DNA of 64,000 bases from NCBI GenBank assembly GCA_010093705.1, contig MU006112.1:186001-250000 (forward strand). The letters are read 5' to 3'. Source of the stretch: Patellaria atrata CBS 101060 (Eukaryota; Ascomycota; Dothideomycetes; Patellariales; Patellariaceae). Below the pieces are notes generated by a model that made no database searches, was not told the origin of the DNA, and saw only the letters and a list, made by a program, of their open reading frames with translations. The position numbers and the translations under genes are program-made. Shown one piece after another: positions 22,101 through 34,699 of this stretch; position 1 is the stretch's first letter, and the number at the start of each line of letters is the position of its first letter.

Positions 22101-25100
22101 GATGGGGCTAAGGCAGTGGAAGTGAGGCCCTGCAGATTGCGATGACCTGGTGCGGCCCGATGCCTGGTGTGGTGGGAGGTTATCGACTATGGCAATATGG
22201 AGCGATAACTGTGACGCAAAATGCTCGGTGTATTTCGAAGGCGCAATATAGATTGCCTTCGGTATAGCCGGTATGAAGATCTGGAGGGTAGAGAGAGCTC
22301 AGAAGATGGTGCGGGGTTCCTGAAGGCTTCGCAGAGGATGAGCAATCGACCTGGAGTAAGAGATGAGGCTGAAACTCAGGATGCGCGGAGGGACTGGAAG
22401 GGGCCGGCTTGAATGAAGACATCAACTAAGTGTTAGGCATATGCTAAGTTAGATCGTAAGCGTCAAGAGTACCGGGAATAAAGATGTTGTTTAGGTCGTC
22501 TCTTCGTTAAATCATAAAACGTATGCAATACTCGGTACATGCAGTGAATCTGCTTGTGGACGAGTTGGTATGATAGAAGAAGAAGATAAAGAGGAGGAGA
22601 ATGGTTCGGAAATGGATGAAGTCGACAGTCGTCACTGGATTATCGCAGCCAGTAGAACTAAACAGTATGGCAGGCTTGGGGACACCTTTTGGGGACTTTG
22701 GACCACTGAGAGCAAAGGGGCGGCGCTGTTTGGTGAGGTAGAGAGGATGAAACCCCCGCCACCTCGAGGCAGATCACAACGCCGAAGCTGCAAACTGCAA
22801 ACTGCAAATGCAAGCAGGCACGAGCAAGGCAGGTATCGAATCGTAGACCGACGTTCACAGGGTAGCAAGTCCAAGCGTTTTCCAGTAAACGCGTGGGTGA
22901 GTAACAGCTCGGTTTGAGATCTCCAGGCACCGTAGGAGAACGCAGTCAAAACGAAGAGAGAGGGGAAATGGGGGGAACCGTGAGGATGGGACGAAAAGAG
23001 AAGAGTAAGTGGAGGTGAAGGCTGTCAGCAACTCAATCAAAAGTCCTGAACTGGTGATGATGATGAAGGAATGTGAAAGCGGGAAAAGGGCCATGCGAGG
23101 GGTAGGGAGGAGGGGGGTTCAATGGGTAAGGTGTGGTTAGGGTAAGGTAAAGTACCAATACTAGGCAGGTATGTGTGCCTAGGTGCTCTCCTTTAGATCC
23201 AAACGGGGGATCGCAGGACCAAGCAACCAGCAGGAGCAGGTAATTATATCGGGCCTGCAGATCTGTGTCGCAATTATCGTTTACTGGCTATCGCGGCTGG
23301 CGTCTTAGTTCTATTCTAGCCTTGCTTGAGGGGTGAAGAAGCGCCAGTCTTTCAAAATCTCCAAGCCCACCGTCAATGTCTGTAATACCAATCTGTAGAA
23401 CTATATAGAGATGTTGGAGGGGTACGGCTGAAGCCGTTAGAGGAGAACAGAATTGCTCCGACTTCTGTGACTGTTACTGGAGCGTGAGACGGAGAATAGC
23501 GCGGACTCTCGAAGCCCAACAGCTGCAATGTCGAAGTGGATGGGATGAAGATGCTTGCTCAAAGAAATATATTCCGCGAGATTCATCACCACCTGTGGCA
23601 TTGCACCCTCTGCAAAAGCAGTTGCAGGGACCGGGCATGGGCAAATCCACAACAGACGCCTACATACCATCATCTTGAGGCGTTGCTGTAAGCATCAAAA
23701 TGGCACCAGAGGCGCCTGAAAAAGGACACCTGGGGAGCTCCCCGCCATGACTCCTTGCTTCCATACCAAGGTGGAGGTTTCAGGCCCTGGTTGGTGTGGT
23801 GTACGGATACATATCTCTTGTTGATAAACGATAAGTCTACCATGATGTCTAGTATGATTCAAGACCTGAGGTAGTATCAAACGTCTGGTGATCTCCCCAG
23901 CTTATATTATATATACCGTAGAGAGTAGTTGAAAGAGAAGGCGGCAAAAGTCCGTATGGAATTCCATAATACGCCTCTCAGGCCACTTCCGCCATGCTCT
24001 CCAGAAACAGAGACGGGGGAAGCGGCATATTCGAGAGAAAAGAAAGCAAAATCAAACGACCAGTGACAGGAACTAGTTATCGAATCTGTGGCATCATCGG
24101 CTTTAGAGGTCATCAGCAGGAACGCCTATTACCAGATCAGTGACCGCCTTTACGACTTGCGCAAGACTGGCGCGGTCTGCGCCAGGCCAAAATGCGACTT
24201 GGGACAGGGCAACGATTGGTAAAGCGGGCATAGACGGCGTGACATGCATAGACTTTGAAAATGGTGCAAGCATTCAAACATGGTATCCTGCAAGGGGTCT
24301 CGCTCACTACCCATCTAAACGCTGACGAGGGGTAGACTAACGATAAAGTCGATGAAGACTTGTACCTTTCTAACCTTTGTACAGCTACTTTGTACCTTGC
24401 CGTAGCGAGATAGTCTAGGCGCCTGTCATGTGAAAGATCGTATAGACCGCCATGGGATACGGTATGTGCGAATATTCAGATGTGCTCAGGAAATGTCCGG
24501 GAGAAACTAAATCTGGACACGAGCCAGTCATCGACAAGTAGAAGTAATAAAAGTATTTGATATTGCTTGAGTTCTGCTGGTACCCGACGTCAGTTATATG
24601 TATAAGTTCTTTTCCTACACACCTACAACGGTATTATCTCCACTTCCGCTGAACGTATGATTGATGGAGGTCTTTCTTTTTCTCCCGAGCGGAGTTCGGC
24701 ATTTCGCATGGCCAGATACGATATGCTATGCGCTTAAAGGATCAATATTCCGGTGAAATCTTGCAGTGTCAATAGATACTACTTTCTGCAGGTGATAAAC
24801 TCTCTGTTCGTACTTTCATGTACGATTGTTAGGACCTGTGCAACTGTTACAAAGTAGGTTGGGTGTTAGATTAGAAAAACCTGCCTCATGCACCTCAGTG
24901 ATCTACCGCTTTCGGGAGAAATGTTATAAAACCGACGATATCCGCTCTTGCATCCTTATAGAAACTGCGAAAAAGCATGCTTTACATTAATATGAAGATG
25001 CTCAAGTCGCACCATCAAAAAGATTTGGCTGGTTCAACAATGTCGTATACCTCCATGGTTACTTGATGAAATATGCTTTTACGCTGTTGTCATTTGTACT

Positions 25101-25226
25101 ACTTAGCAATCAATCAGACATCTTTCGCCGCCGACGCTCTGTGCATGCAAAAATTGATAGCGACAACGTTGGCCGCTGATACATAATACCACACTCGATT
25201 CTAAACTCCAAAAGCAGCTGCACTTT
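22101..25226. other. Long gene-free intergenic region (3.1 kb)
   Basis: This lies between the start of the C2H2 gene and the 3' end of SEC24. Only ORFs under about 115 codons occur, and none has recognisable features. The first part probably holds the promoter and a long leader of the C2H2 factor. 22950-23150 is G-rich on the + strand. No RNA gene or element was recognised. Confidence 0.45.
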
Positions 25227-28014
25227 CTATTGCACGACCTAGGACGAAGTATTCAGCACTAGTCCGGCCATGTCGAAAGTATGAGTGGAGGGGGCGGGGG
25301 ACTAACCTTCTCCCTCAACAAACCCATCCATTGCTGATAACTGACGCTTTGGTCTGCTCTGTCCTCCACCAAGAGTGTTTGCGCCCATAGTTTCAAGCTT
25401 GGTTCTCCGTCTTCCCTGATGATGTATAACGGTGGGTAGATCCAACTGCCTACACTCTTCGCCTTATGATCCTTGCTCTTTTCAATAACAGCGCGTACCC
25501 GCTCGTTGAATTCGTTATCAAGAACTGGCATCGTTGTCTTCCCCTGTTTGACCGCATTACGGTCGTCAGTTCCAAATACATCTAGTAACAACGCAGGTAC
25601 TGCGTCTCTTCCAATCCAGAGGAATTGATTCTGTCCGTCATCTATAAGGTACAGACCATATGGAACGATTCGTTCTGAGGAGAGATTGAGAGCTGGAGGT
25701 AAAAGGATCTCTCCAGTCGTTTCATCGGGCACACCAGCACTATCTGGCATGTCGTGGAGTGAATAGAACTTTGGATGTATATACTGAATCAGAAGGTTGA
25801 GAGGTAGGGTAGAGAGTAGGCACAGGGCTGCAGATCTTAGATCACTTGGTATTTGTGCAGATTTCCGGAGTCCGACCTGAATAATGTTAGTTATATGTAT
25901 TGACAATTCCGTATTGTGTGGTCGACTTACATGCTTAATTAAACCTAAGAACAACAATGGTAGACCCCTGAGATTTTGTGGCAACTGGATTCCACCGCCG
26001 CCCATGTTCCCACCTGCCAGCTCCTTCTTGTAGGTCTGCATTATTTCAATAATCTTACCCTGTAGAGCCTCCCGAGCAGCTTCAAGCCCATTACCAAGGG
26101 CCCTCTCAACTGCCTTATGGCTGAAGTACGCTGTGATTGCCTGCTGATCTGCTGAGGCGTAGACGGCGGAAAGGATCTCTGTTGTAGGTAGTGCCAGTGT
26201 TAATACCCGTATCCTTCGTTCTCCATTGCATGTGGTGTGAAGGACCGCAGTTTGAAGGCATACGTAGGGTTTGGTGATAGTCTCATCTATTGCAACCTCG
26301 ACGACGTAGCTCTGATCGCGGGGGAATGCAGGGAATGCGCAAAGGTCCGAACTACGATTGAAGAAGTTTCCATAGAAGGTACTCATTCGAAGACCAGTAG
26401 TAGCCCGGACGCGAAGAACTGCTTCAAGACCTATCTCTGCAGAAAGGTAGTCGCTAAACTCACGAGCAAACATGATAGCATCTTCGCTCCTTGCCGCATT
26501 CCAACCAGGATAGAAAGTTGTTTGACCTCCAGTGTACCTTGGTAGATTACTGAGAGTAGCCACATCCTGATACTGTGAGGAAAATAGGAACATGTCGATA
26601 GAGATTTGAGCTTTCGAGCACTCCACGGCAAAGCTCTTGTAAAAGCTATTTGCAGTCTGTAAAAGAGTGCTTTCCTTGCTTGTACCAAGTACCTTTTTAT
26701 CTTCTCTCATTTCCAGCTTGCCGTATCCCATATTGGGGAGAGAAGCTGATAAGACGACCATTTTGCCTCCTACTGGAGAGATAAGCTTGTGACCAGAGCG
26801 CATTGCAGACCCCATAGCAGAGCCTGCATTTGTCGTATCTTGAAACATGGGCTGCAATTTGTTTAGGAAATTTTCAATGTTCGCCCGGCATTCTGAAAGA
26901 TTGACAAGAAGGTCTTCGGGGGTAGGCAGGAAAGGCTCGTCCAAATCACTGACAACTAGCATGGTAGGCTCAGACGCTTCACCGCCGTCACGTGGAATAG
27001 AAAAAAAGTGTAAGCTGGAATCAACCGCTATAAATCCCAGCCTTGTCCGGCGATCCGCATTAGGTATCCGATCAAGGCTTTCCAGAATGCATCTAGCACT
27101 CGTAGCCAGTAAGCCATTCGTAACTGCGGCGTAACTTACATCAAAAAGGAAAAGATAGACGAGAGGTTGAGGTGGCCGAACCATATATTCTTGAGGCGCG
27201 ACAAATTCCACGACGGAATAGTTCAGTTCAGGACGTTGCCACCGGTCAATAGCCTTCTGCGCTGTCGCATCCCAATCGAATGCCTGAGGGACGTCATTTG
27301 TAAGGTTGCACATGTTACATCTCCACCGATGCCCATGGTCTAGAAATGTAGCGAAGGAATTTATATAAGATCGACACCTCCGACATCTTGAAATGACCTG
27401 ATCTGGAACAACTGGAACAGGGTCCTCTGCATCGTGAAGTGATGTGTATGGCTGTATCACGAGCGCAAATGGAAGTTTACTTTTCTTAAGGAGGGAATGG
27501 GTTGTAGGTACTGTGTTCAATGTAGAGCGAACGTATTTAGGTGGACAATTGGCGTACGGAGATGGTGTTACGCTAGTCTGGGTATAAGGGATTAGCGTTT
27601 ATGATGGACGCGCCAGGAGAAATCGCAGATACTCACATTTGGAGGTAAATTGATAGGAGGAGGAGGTAGATCAAGCTCGCGGACATCGAATGGTTGGCTT
27701 AACAGATCACTCCCGTAGAGTTGGTTCAACTGTGAGGATGGCGCCTGCGCCGGTGGTTGCTGAATCGGTTGCTGCCCCGGAGCCAGAAGATTTGGTGACA
27801 AGGGTTGAGAATAGGAAGGCTGTTGATATGATGGCTGCTGCCCGCTTAGGCTCATCTGTGCGAACTGCGGTGCCAATCCATCTTGAACTGGTGCGTTTGT
27901 GGGAGGTTGCATAGATGGAGTCCCTGCGGCATTTCCGCCAAAGTCGTAAGCCTGAGCAGCGTAGGCACGCTTCTTTTTGTGACCAGCTTGACCCGCCGCG
28001 CCATCGTATTCCAT
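25227..28014 (-). CDS. SEC24: COPII coat cargo-adaptor subunit Sec24
   Basis: Four exons: 28014-27637, 27577-25931, 25876-25307 and 25238-25227; introns of 59, 54 and 68 nt; 868 aa. The N-terminal 125 residues are Gln/Pro-rich. Then come [14 protein letters not shown], a CxxC...CxxC zinc finger at about 191-215 ([11 protein letters not shown]...CNMC), the vWA-like trunk ([12 protein letters not shown]), beta-sandwich and helical parts, and the gelsolin-like domain ending [12 protein letters not shown]. Sec24 pairs with Sec23 on Sar1 to select cargo at ER exit sites. The second intron is a multiple of three without a stop; family conservation ([24 protein letters not shown]) shows it must be removed. 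The last exon is only 12 nt (VVQ and stop). A paralogue, SFB3, lies 31 kb away on the same strand. Confidence 0.93.
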
Positions 28015-29623
28015 CTTCGATTATATCACCGTCGAAGTCAGGGATAGCTATAGCAGTGGTTGGGGAGGGAATGATTGTGGTGGAGCAGGATAAGCGAGGA
28101 TCTGGGAATCAGCTACTTAAAAGTTGCCATCCGGTGCCGACGAAAAGGAGCAGATCTGAGAGTCAGTCAATTAAAGAGAAAGTAAATGCGAGAAGAGGTT
28201 CGAGTCGTTCTAAAAGATATGGAATGTTGCAGCCTTGAATTCATAAAATCCATAGTTTCACCCGCAAAGAGTATGTGTTCAGAAGATGCCGCAGCGGATC
28301 CGGAATAACGAAAAACCGGTCCTCAACTCTCCAGCGGTAGGAGATCTTCACCGACTTCAATTTTCAAGCTGAGAATTGCCAACTTTGGTCTTGATATTCG
28401 CTATGAGCAACCGGCCGTAGAGATCCCTTGTCCAGAATATGGTGATCATAGTACATACTGCTTGAGAAACATATTATACCACCTTGTAAAAGTCTTCTCA
28501 TTCTCCCCCTTTCTCCTGATAACTGCTCATTGTCCACCTTTCCCTATGCATCAAGGACTGAAATCCCATCTGTCTCTTTCAAGTATATACTGTCCGCCAT
28601 TCAATGATTGATCTAACCTGTCTGTTCACACTGAATGTTGGTGATAAAGACCGATTGCGAATACAGCATCAATTCTATCCGTTCCAGGATGATTAAACTA
28701 CCATATACGAATTATGGAAATTAAGATATCTGATGCTCCTTACGGAAGCTTTTACGGACGTAAGTGCCCCAGAGATGGTAATACTGAAGTATTAAGTTAC
28801 CGACAGATATTCTACTTTCATCAAGTCTAGTTCTCAACACCATGTCCATAAAAGACTCTTCACAGCAGGACTAGATGAGATAACTGATGACCAGATTAGT
28901 TGTAAGCAGTTAGTCTAGACCTTGAATATGACTGTTAACCATAAGCGAGACCGAAAAGCGAATGTGAATCGGCTTTCTGAATGGACACTAGGGATGTGGT
29001 GAATAAGCTTCAATCTAGCAGATCAGATTTTCCGAGTTACTCCATATACACCTTATATCATACGATATTAGCCAAATGATAGTACTTTGAGGAGCTTATA
29101 CAGAGTATGAGTCTAGAAAAATGTTGAGCTACAAAAGTATATTCCACCAGAACAAATATTTTGACTCACATTGCTCCATGATAGCAAACAACTGCTGAAC
29201 AGTATACACGTGTGAAGATCTAGTATGACTTTGTCTGAAGTGTGTAAACACCTAGAGTCAGCTAGCAACAAGGAAACTGAGGTTCCCTCACCAGCTTTAT
29301 GCACGTGTGCTTACATAACTTACTCATGGACGGGAAAGCCAATTGCAATCATCCGAGCTATTTGAGCTAGACTAAAAGCATTCACCGAGTTAAGATGGGA
29401 TTCAGCTTGATCATAACTACTTTCATTGTGAGCTTCTTTTTGAAATCCAGACCGTTGATTATGACATGCAATTGTCTTGAGTATTATGTATACTTTGTTT
29501 CATCAATTCGGCCCGTAGTCTCACGGCAATCACTTCGTTTAGTCCTAAATCTCTTGTTCTGTAGTGACTTATATAAGCCTACTACCGCAACTCGCAATTG
29601 ATGCCTATCCTTAACATATCACG
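28015..29623. other. Divergent intergenic region (SEC24 / Zn-cluster factor)
   Basis: 1.6 kb between divergent starts. AT-rich between about 28600 and 29600. No gene-like ORF or RNA signature. It presumably contains both promoters. Confidence 0.45.
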
Positions 29624-31897
29624 ATGCCTGAATACCCTCCACACCCTACTCAAGAGCAAAATGCTGAAGTTATCAATCTCTCTCCTGTTCCCCTCGACGA
29701 TGTCCCCAATGGTCAACCGGGGAGTTCGTATCTGCAATATCAGTATGATGGGACTACGTACTATTATACATCCAAGCAAGCAATTGAACAATGCTGATGG
29801 ACCACATATAGAATTGAGCGGAACTCGAAGGTATGGCATACGGAAGTCGAAGGCCCAGAAAATCCAAGCCAACACATAATATCTGAAGACTGGCAACGCT
29901 TGTTCTACTTAGCCGATACGATTCGTCAACAAAACAGTTCGAATGGTTCACTTTCTCACTTCAGAACTACCGATGAGTATTCATTAGAGAACTTTTCTGC
30001 ACTGGAAAGCAATGCTCCTTCCCTGTCTGGCTCATCTGACCAGTCTATGGACGAGAACGTATCGTCAGCTTTCGACTCCATCAATACTGGAACAACTGAC
30101 ATCAATGGCTTTCTACCAGACCATGCTTTATGGCACGCAGACAACTGGATTAGGACCCTACCCTCTCCACCCATTGGAGCCGATACAAGTGTAGCAATGC
30201 ATCACACGTTTCCGATACTGGACACTGAGCAGAACGGTGCTATTGACTTCCCATCGATGAACGCTCAAGAGTCTACCTTCAGCAGCTTAACAGGAACCCC
30301 GGAGGCTGAACATGACCTCAGTTCGCTATTGGAGTACCAAATCACTGACCCTGATATCGGTTATGCTCAATCGTTCCCGGTTACGGGTAATGAGCAAGCA
30401 GCTGCGGCGGATATGTGGCTCAACGGGACTGGAGACTACATCTCTTTAAATCATTCACCAGGCACGGATTACGCGATCCAATTTCCCGACCTCTATAGCC
30501 CCTTACCGACCCTCGATCTTCCTCATGGGCAACTTGTACCGCACGTTAACCGGTTGAACTTAGACATAACAGCGAACAATAAAGTCCAAAAGGAAGCTGC
30601 GGAAGGAATATCTGAGAGAGAGGGGTCTCTTACTCGTAATGCCCATACGAGTCCACTTAAAATCGTGCAACAAGACGGCAAAGGCAATATCACAGCGAAC
30701 GCAGAACTAGCCCGACCAGCTGGTGGCCGAAGGGGTCCCTTACCCAAGCACAAGATTAAGTCAATCACCAAGACACGAAGGGAGAAGTCAGTATGCATCA
30801 AATGTCGATTGAGCAAAGTATCCTGCACCGGAGGTAGTCCATGTGAACGATGTCGTAACATCTCGCGAGCTACAGTTTGGGAGCAACCATGTCTCAAGGC
30901 TCATTTTCATGAGATTGTCCGCAGTGGAGCATGTAACTATGTCTCTCAGCGACAGATACATCATCTTACATCTGATGGCAACAGCCGAGTTAATATGCCG
31001 ATTGCAGATACTTTTGCGTTAGGTGATTTACTGTCCCAACTCGAGAACAAACAGGATCAATTCAACATTCGCGCCCGGTCCCTATGTTCATGTGGACCTT
31101 TATATACTCTAGATCTCTCAAAAACCTACCGCTTTCTTTCGAGGATACAACGCCGTCACAACATCTCACGCGACATCAAACTTCAAGACTTTATCAACAC
31201 CATGCTCCACGACTCGACCGGATGGCAAAAATGCATCGACGAACCGAACAACACAGCGGACGTTCTGGTAAGTACCAACCATGCCATTCCCACACAGAGC
31301 GAAACTGACCCTTGGCCCCAGAATCTCCTTTTCTGGTGGACCACCATGCCCAGCCGGGCAATCTACGACCGCGTTCCCCTCTCCACCACCTCAGCTCCCG
31401 AACTTATGGACATCGAAGATTCCGCCCAAACTTCCGATATCCTCCTCGCCGCCCAACTATCCCGCATCATCATCCGCGCCCTAGAACTCCAAGCCTTCGA
31501 AACCCTACAAAAGAACCTCAACGCCTCCGCAACGTCCGGCGCGGGGGATCTCCCAAAACTGGTCAGACAACTCGGCCGTCTGCTCCTGACACTACGGTGG
31601 CGCGTCGCGTGGTGGAAGCTGTATGGCGATGGTAGCGGGACGGATGAGGAGGCTAAGATGCCGTTTGTGGAGAGGGCGGAGGAGTTGGTTAAGGTGCTGT
31701 ACTTTTACTATTGGGGAGCACGAAGGAAGTTGCCGAGTTGGGTGGACGAGGGAGAAAGGGGTTTCGTGCAGAGCTGTTATGGGGATGCGAGGTTTGTGGC
31801 TGATCGGTTGCCGGGGAAGGGGACGATTGAGGGGTTTGAGGCGTGGATGAGGGAGGGGGAGGGTCTAGTGGAGGAGACGAAGGCAGTGCAGAAATAG
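29624..31897 (+). CDS. Zn2Cys6-like fungal transcription factor with widened last spacer
   Basis: Proposed exons 29624-29757, 29812-31267 and 31322-31897; introns of 54 and 54 nt; 721 aa. The start is MPEYPPHPTQEQ. A cysteine cluster at about residues 373-405 reads C-x2-C-x6-C-x5-C-x2-C-x12-C, a binuclear zinc cluster in which the last spacer is 12 rather than the usual 6-9, with VWEQPCLKAHFHEIV following. The first 370 residues are acidic and Ser/Thr-rich, a possible activation region. The first intron (GTACTA donor, branch-like CTGAT) removes an in-frame TGA; the alternative is a genuine stop there. The second intron (GTAAGT...CCCCAG) is stop-free and a multiple of three. Targets are unknown. 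The coding strand turns from C-rich to G-rich near 31600. Confidence 0.7.
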
Positions 31898-32000
31898 TTG
31901 TAGCGGTAATAGGGACGTGCTACTTCTGGATCTAAGACGCTTCAACATTGGTATAATTTTATCTCCACCAGTTCAATATATTCAATATATCCGACGACTC

Positions 32001-34386
32001 TCATCGCACCTTGTTGTTTCCATCATCTTCTTCATCTGTTGCCACATCATCACCCTCTAGAAACTTCATCTCCTGCGCACTCCATAACTCGGAATATACC
32101 CCCTGTCTATCAATCAGCTTATCATGTGTTCCGCTCTCGGCGACTTGGCCTTCCCTCAAAACGATAATGAGGTCGCTATCGTAGATCGTGCGCAGCCTGT
32201 GCGCCACGAAAACAGATGTTCGGCCTTTCTCCTTCAATATACTGTTGATGTTCGACAAAAGTGCTGCCTCGGTATGCGTATCTAACGCCGAAGTCTATAA
32301 ATCATCAGAATTTGTACAAACCTACAGCAGATGAGACAACTTACAGCCTCATCAAAGAAAAGCAACGGCGGATCCTTGAGAATTAGTCGGGATATTGCGA
32401 GCCGTTGCTTCTCCCCTCCGGAGATCATCATCCCGCGCTCGCCAACCTTCGTCTTATATCCGTCCGGGAAGGACGTAATAATATCATGGACCTGTGCTCT
32501 CTTAGCCGCAGCATGAACCTCCTCCAGTGTCGCTTGCATATTTCCATAATGAATATTATGCTCGATATCATTGTTGAACAGCGGCGTATCTTGCGGTACT
32601 ACTCCAATCGCCTTCCTAAGGCTATCGATACTCACGTCGCGGATGTCTTGTCCATCGATTAGGATGCGGCCTTCCTGGACGTCGTAGGAGCGGAAGAGAA
32701 GCCGGAGGATCGTGGATTTTCCGCACCCACTGGGACCTACGACCGCGACCTTCTTGCCGGCAGGGATGGTTAGGTTCAGGTTTTTCAGGATGGGACGATG
32801 GGGTCGGTAACCGAAAGTCACATTTTCAAACTTGATCTCTCCACCTGTAAGACGGAGTGGTTGAGCGTTCGGTTTCTCTTTAATTGTCACGTTGACTTTT
32901 TGGAGGTTGAAGAGGGTCTCCATGTCGAGTAGACTCTGTCGGAGTTCACGGTATACGGAACCCAGGAAGTTCAGGGGAACGGAGAGTTGGAAGACCAGTT
33001 GATTAACCATGACGAGATCTCCAACAGTGAGATTCCCATTAACGACACCGTCGGCCGCGAGGTACATCATCGCTGTAAGGGCGCTGGAGAAGATAATGTT
33101 CTGGCCCGAGTTGAGCAAGGCTAGGGATGTTGCGACTTTGATTGAAGCCTTTTCATAGGATTGTAGGGCCTTGTCATAACGCCCGGCCTCATACTTCTCG
33201 TTATTGAAATACTAGGGATATTAGTGTAATAGGGATTTATCGGAAGAATATATATACCTTAACCGCTTCATAGTTTATAAGAGAGTCCACAGCTACCGTG
33301 GCTGCTTTATTGTCGGCGGCATTTGCCTGTTTACGAAATTTTGTCCGCCAGGAAGTAGTTAAAATTGTGAAAGCAGAATATGCTATCATTGTTGTCCCAG
33401 TTATGATAGCGAATTTTGCGCCATAATTGTATGTCTATAAAAATGAGTGTTTGCTACTTATACCATTAGCGGATACTCACCAGTATACCGCAGACCATGG
33501 TTATTTCCAAGGCTGTGGGAATAATGTGGAAAACCATAGAGGTCAATAGAAAGCTAATCCCTTTTGTACCCCTATCAATGGCACGAGTGAGGCCACCGGT
33601 TTGACGGGAGAGGTGGAAGTTGAGGTCTAGTCTGAGGAGATGCTCGTAAACACTTCCAGCAACCCGGCGGATAGCTTTTTGAGCAACACTTGCAAAGACA
33701 GCATTTCTTAATTCCTGTGCCAAGGTCGCTCCTATTCGGGTCACACCATCTAGGGAAGTCAGATACAACGCGGCTCATCACGATTGAACCTACGCACATG
33801 CAAATATCATTGACCCTGCAACGGTTGCTGCTGTACCCCCAACAGCGGCAAAATCAATGTTCATAGCATCAACTATGTTCTTAAAATAGAATGGAACTTG
33901 CACATTTAGTACCTAGCTATCATCAATGGAAGGCTATCTGGTAGGGTCTAAGAACGAATTCACCTTTGCACCGATGAGCAGTCCAACAGAGAGACCAACA
34001 CGTAGTCTTGTGCCTAAGTTATCTTTTGGCCAGAGGTACTTGCCCATCTCCTTCAAAATCGCCCAATCAGCCTTTCTCTGCTCCTTATTCGAGACGTTTT
34101 TCTCCAGAAGCAACGGGTCATCCCCCGCAGCTGTAGCAGGTTTCGCCTTTTGAACATCTTCTGGTTTTACGCTCTCTTTCGCCTCAGGTTTCTTATCTGC
34201 CTCCTGTTGTATGGCCTGTATCCTTGGATCATCTTTCCTATGACGAGGGGTAGTCGTGAATACACGTGTGGAAGTCTGGGGTAATAGAGAGTATCGTGCT
34301 GGACTCCAGAACCTAGTTATCGTAGACCTTGCTCTTGTCGGAGACGGTGCAAAGCACACATTCTGCAATAGCCCGCTCTTTATCAT
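32001..34386 (-). CDS. ATM1: Mitochondrial ABC transporter Atm1 (Fe-S cluster export)
   Basis: Six exons: 34386-33964, 33912-33798, 33749-33481, 33434-33258, 33211-32345 and 32294-32001; introns of 46 to 51 nt; 714 aa. The first 100 residues are Arg/Ser/Thr-rich with few acids, a mitochondrial presequence followed by a Lys/Glu linker. The membrane domain includes [19 protein letters not shown] and [25 protein letters not shown], both diagnostic of Atm1. The nucleotide-binding domain has Walker [10 protein letters not shown] (about 487-495), the signature ISGGEKQ (about 592) and Walker B LLFFDEA, with a splice at DEA|TSALD. Atm1 is a half-transporter of the inner membrane that exports a glutathione-linked sulfur compound needed for cytosolic Fe-S assembly. 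It is divergent from AIM24, 313 bp away. Confidence 0.96.
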
Positions 34387-34699
34387 CTTGATGATCGATG
34401 TTATAGAGCGCAGCGTTTTCAGGTTCCTGGTAGCTGCAATTGCATCTTTCTACGGATGTAGACTGGCAACCCTGATGGTCGAGTGGACCTCACATACGCA
34501 AGGCCTAATACGAGATTCTCCACCAAACCGGTGTACATGTATATGGTTTTAAGCTCAAGGGGTTGGGACGGGAAGCCAGTTGATAGCTCGTCATCCGATT
34601 GCCGGATCGCAAGCTTCAGCCCTACGGAGCAAAGTGCGGCGGGGGCAGCTTCGCGCAACCAAGCTTGGGACAGGTTGACAGACGACTTCCAATTCCGCA
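34387..34699. promoter_or_regulatory. Shared divergent promoter region of ATM1 and AIM24
   Basis: Only 313 bp separate the two start codons, which face away from each other, so both promoters must lie here or overlap the genes. No clear TATA box was found. That the pair is co-regulated is an inference from arrangement and from both products being mitochondrial. Confidence 0.5.

Noticed and set aside
29624-31897. Calling the Zn-cluster gene a pseudogene because of the in-frame TGA
   Set aside because: A frame-keeping 54-nt intron with acceptable splice and branch signals removes the TGA, and the remaining 700 codons are open.
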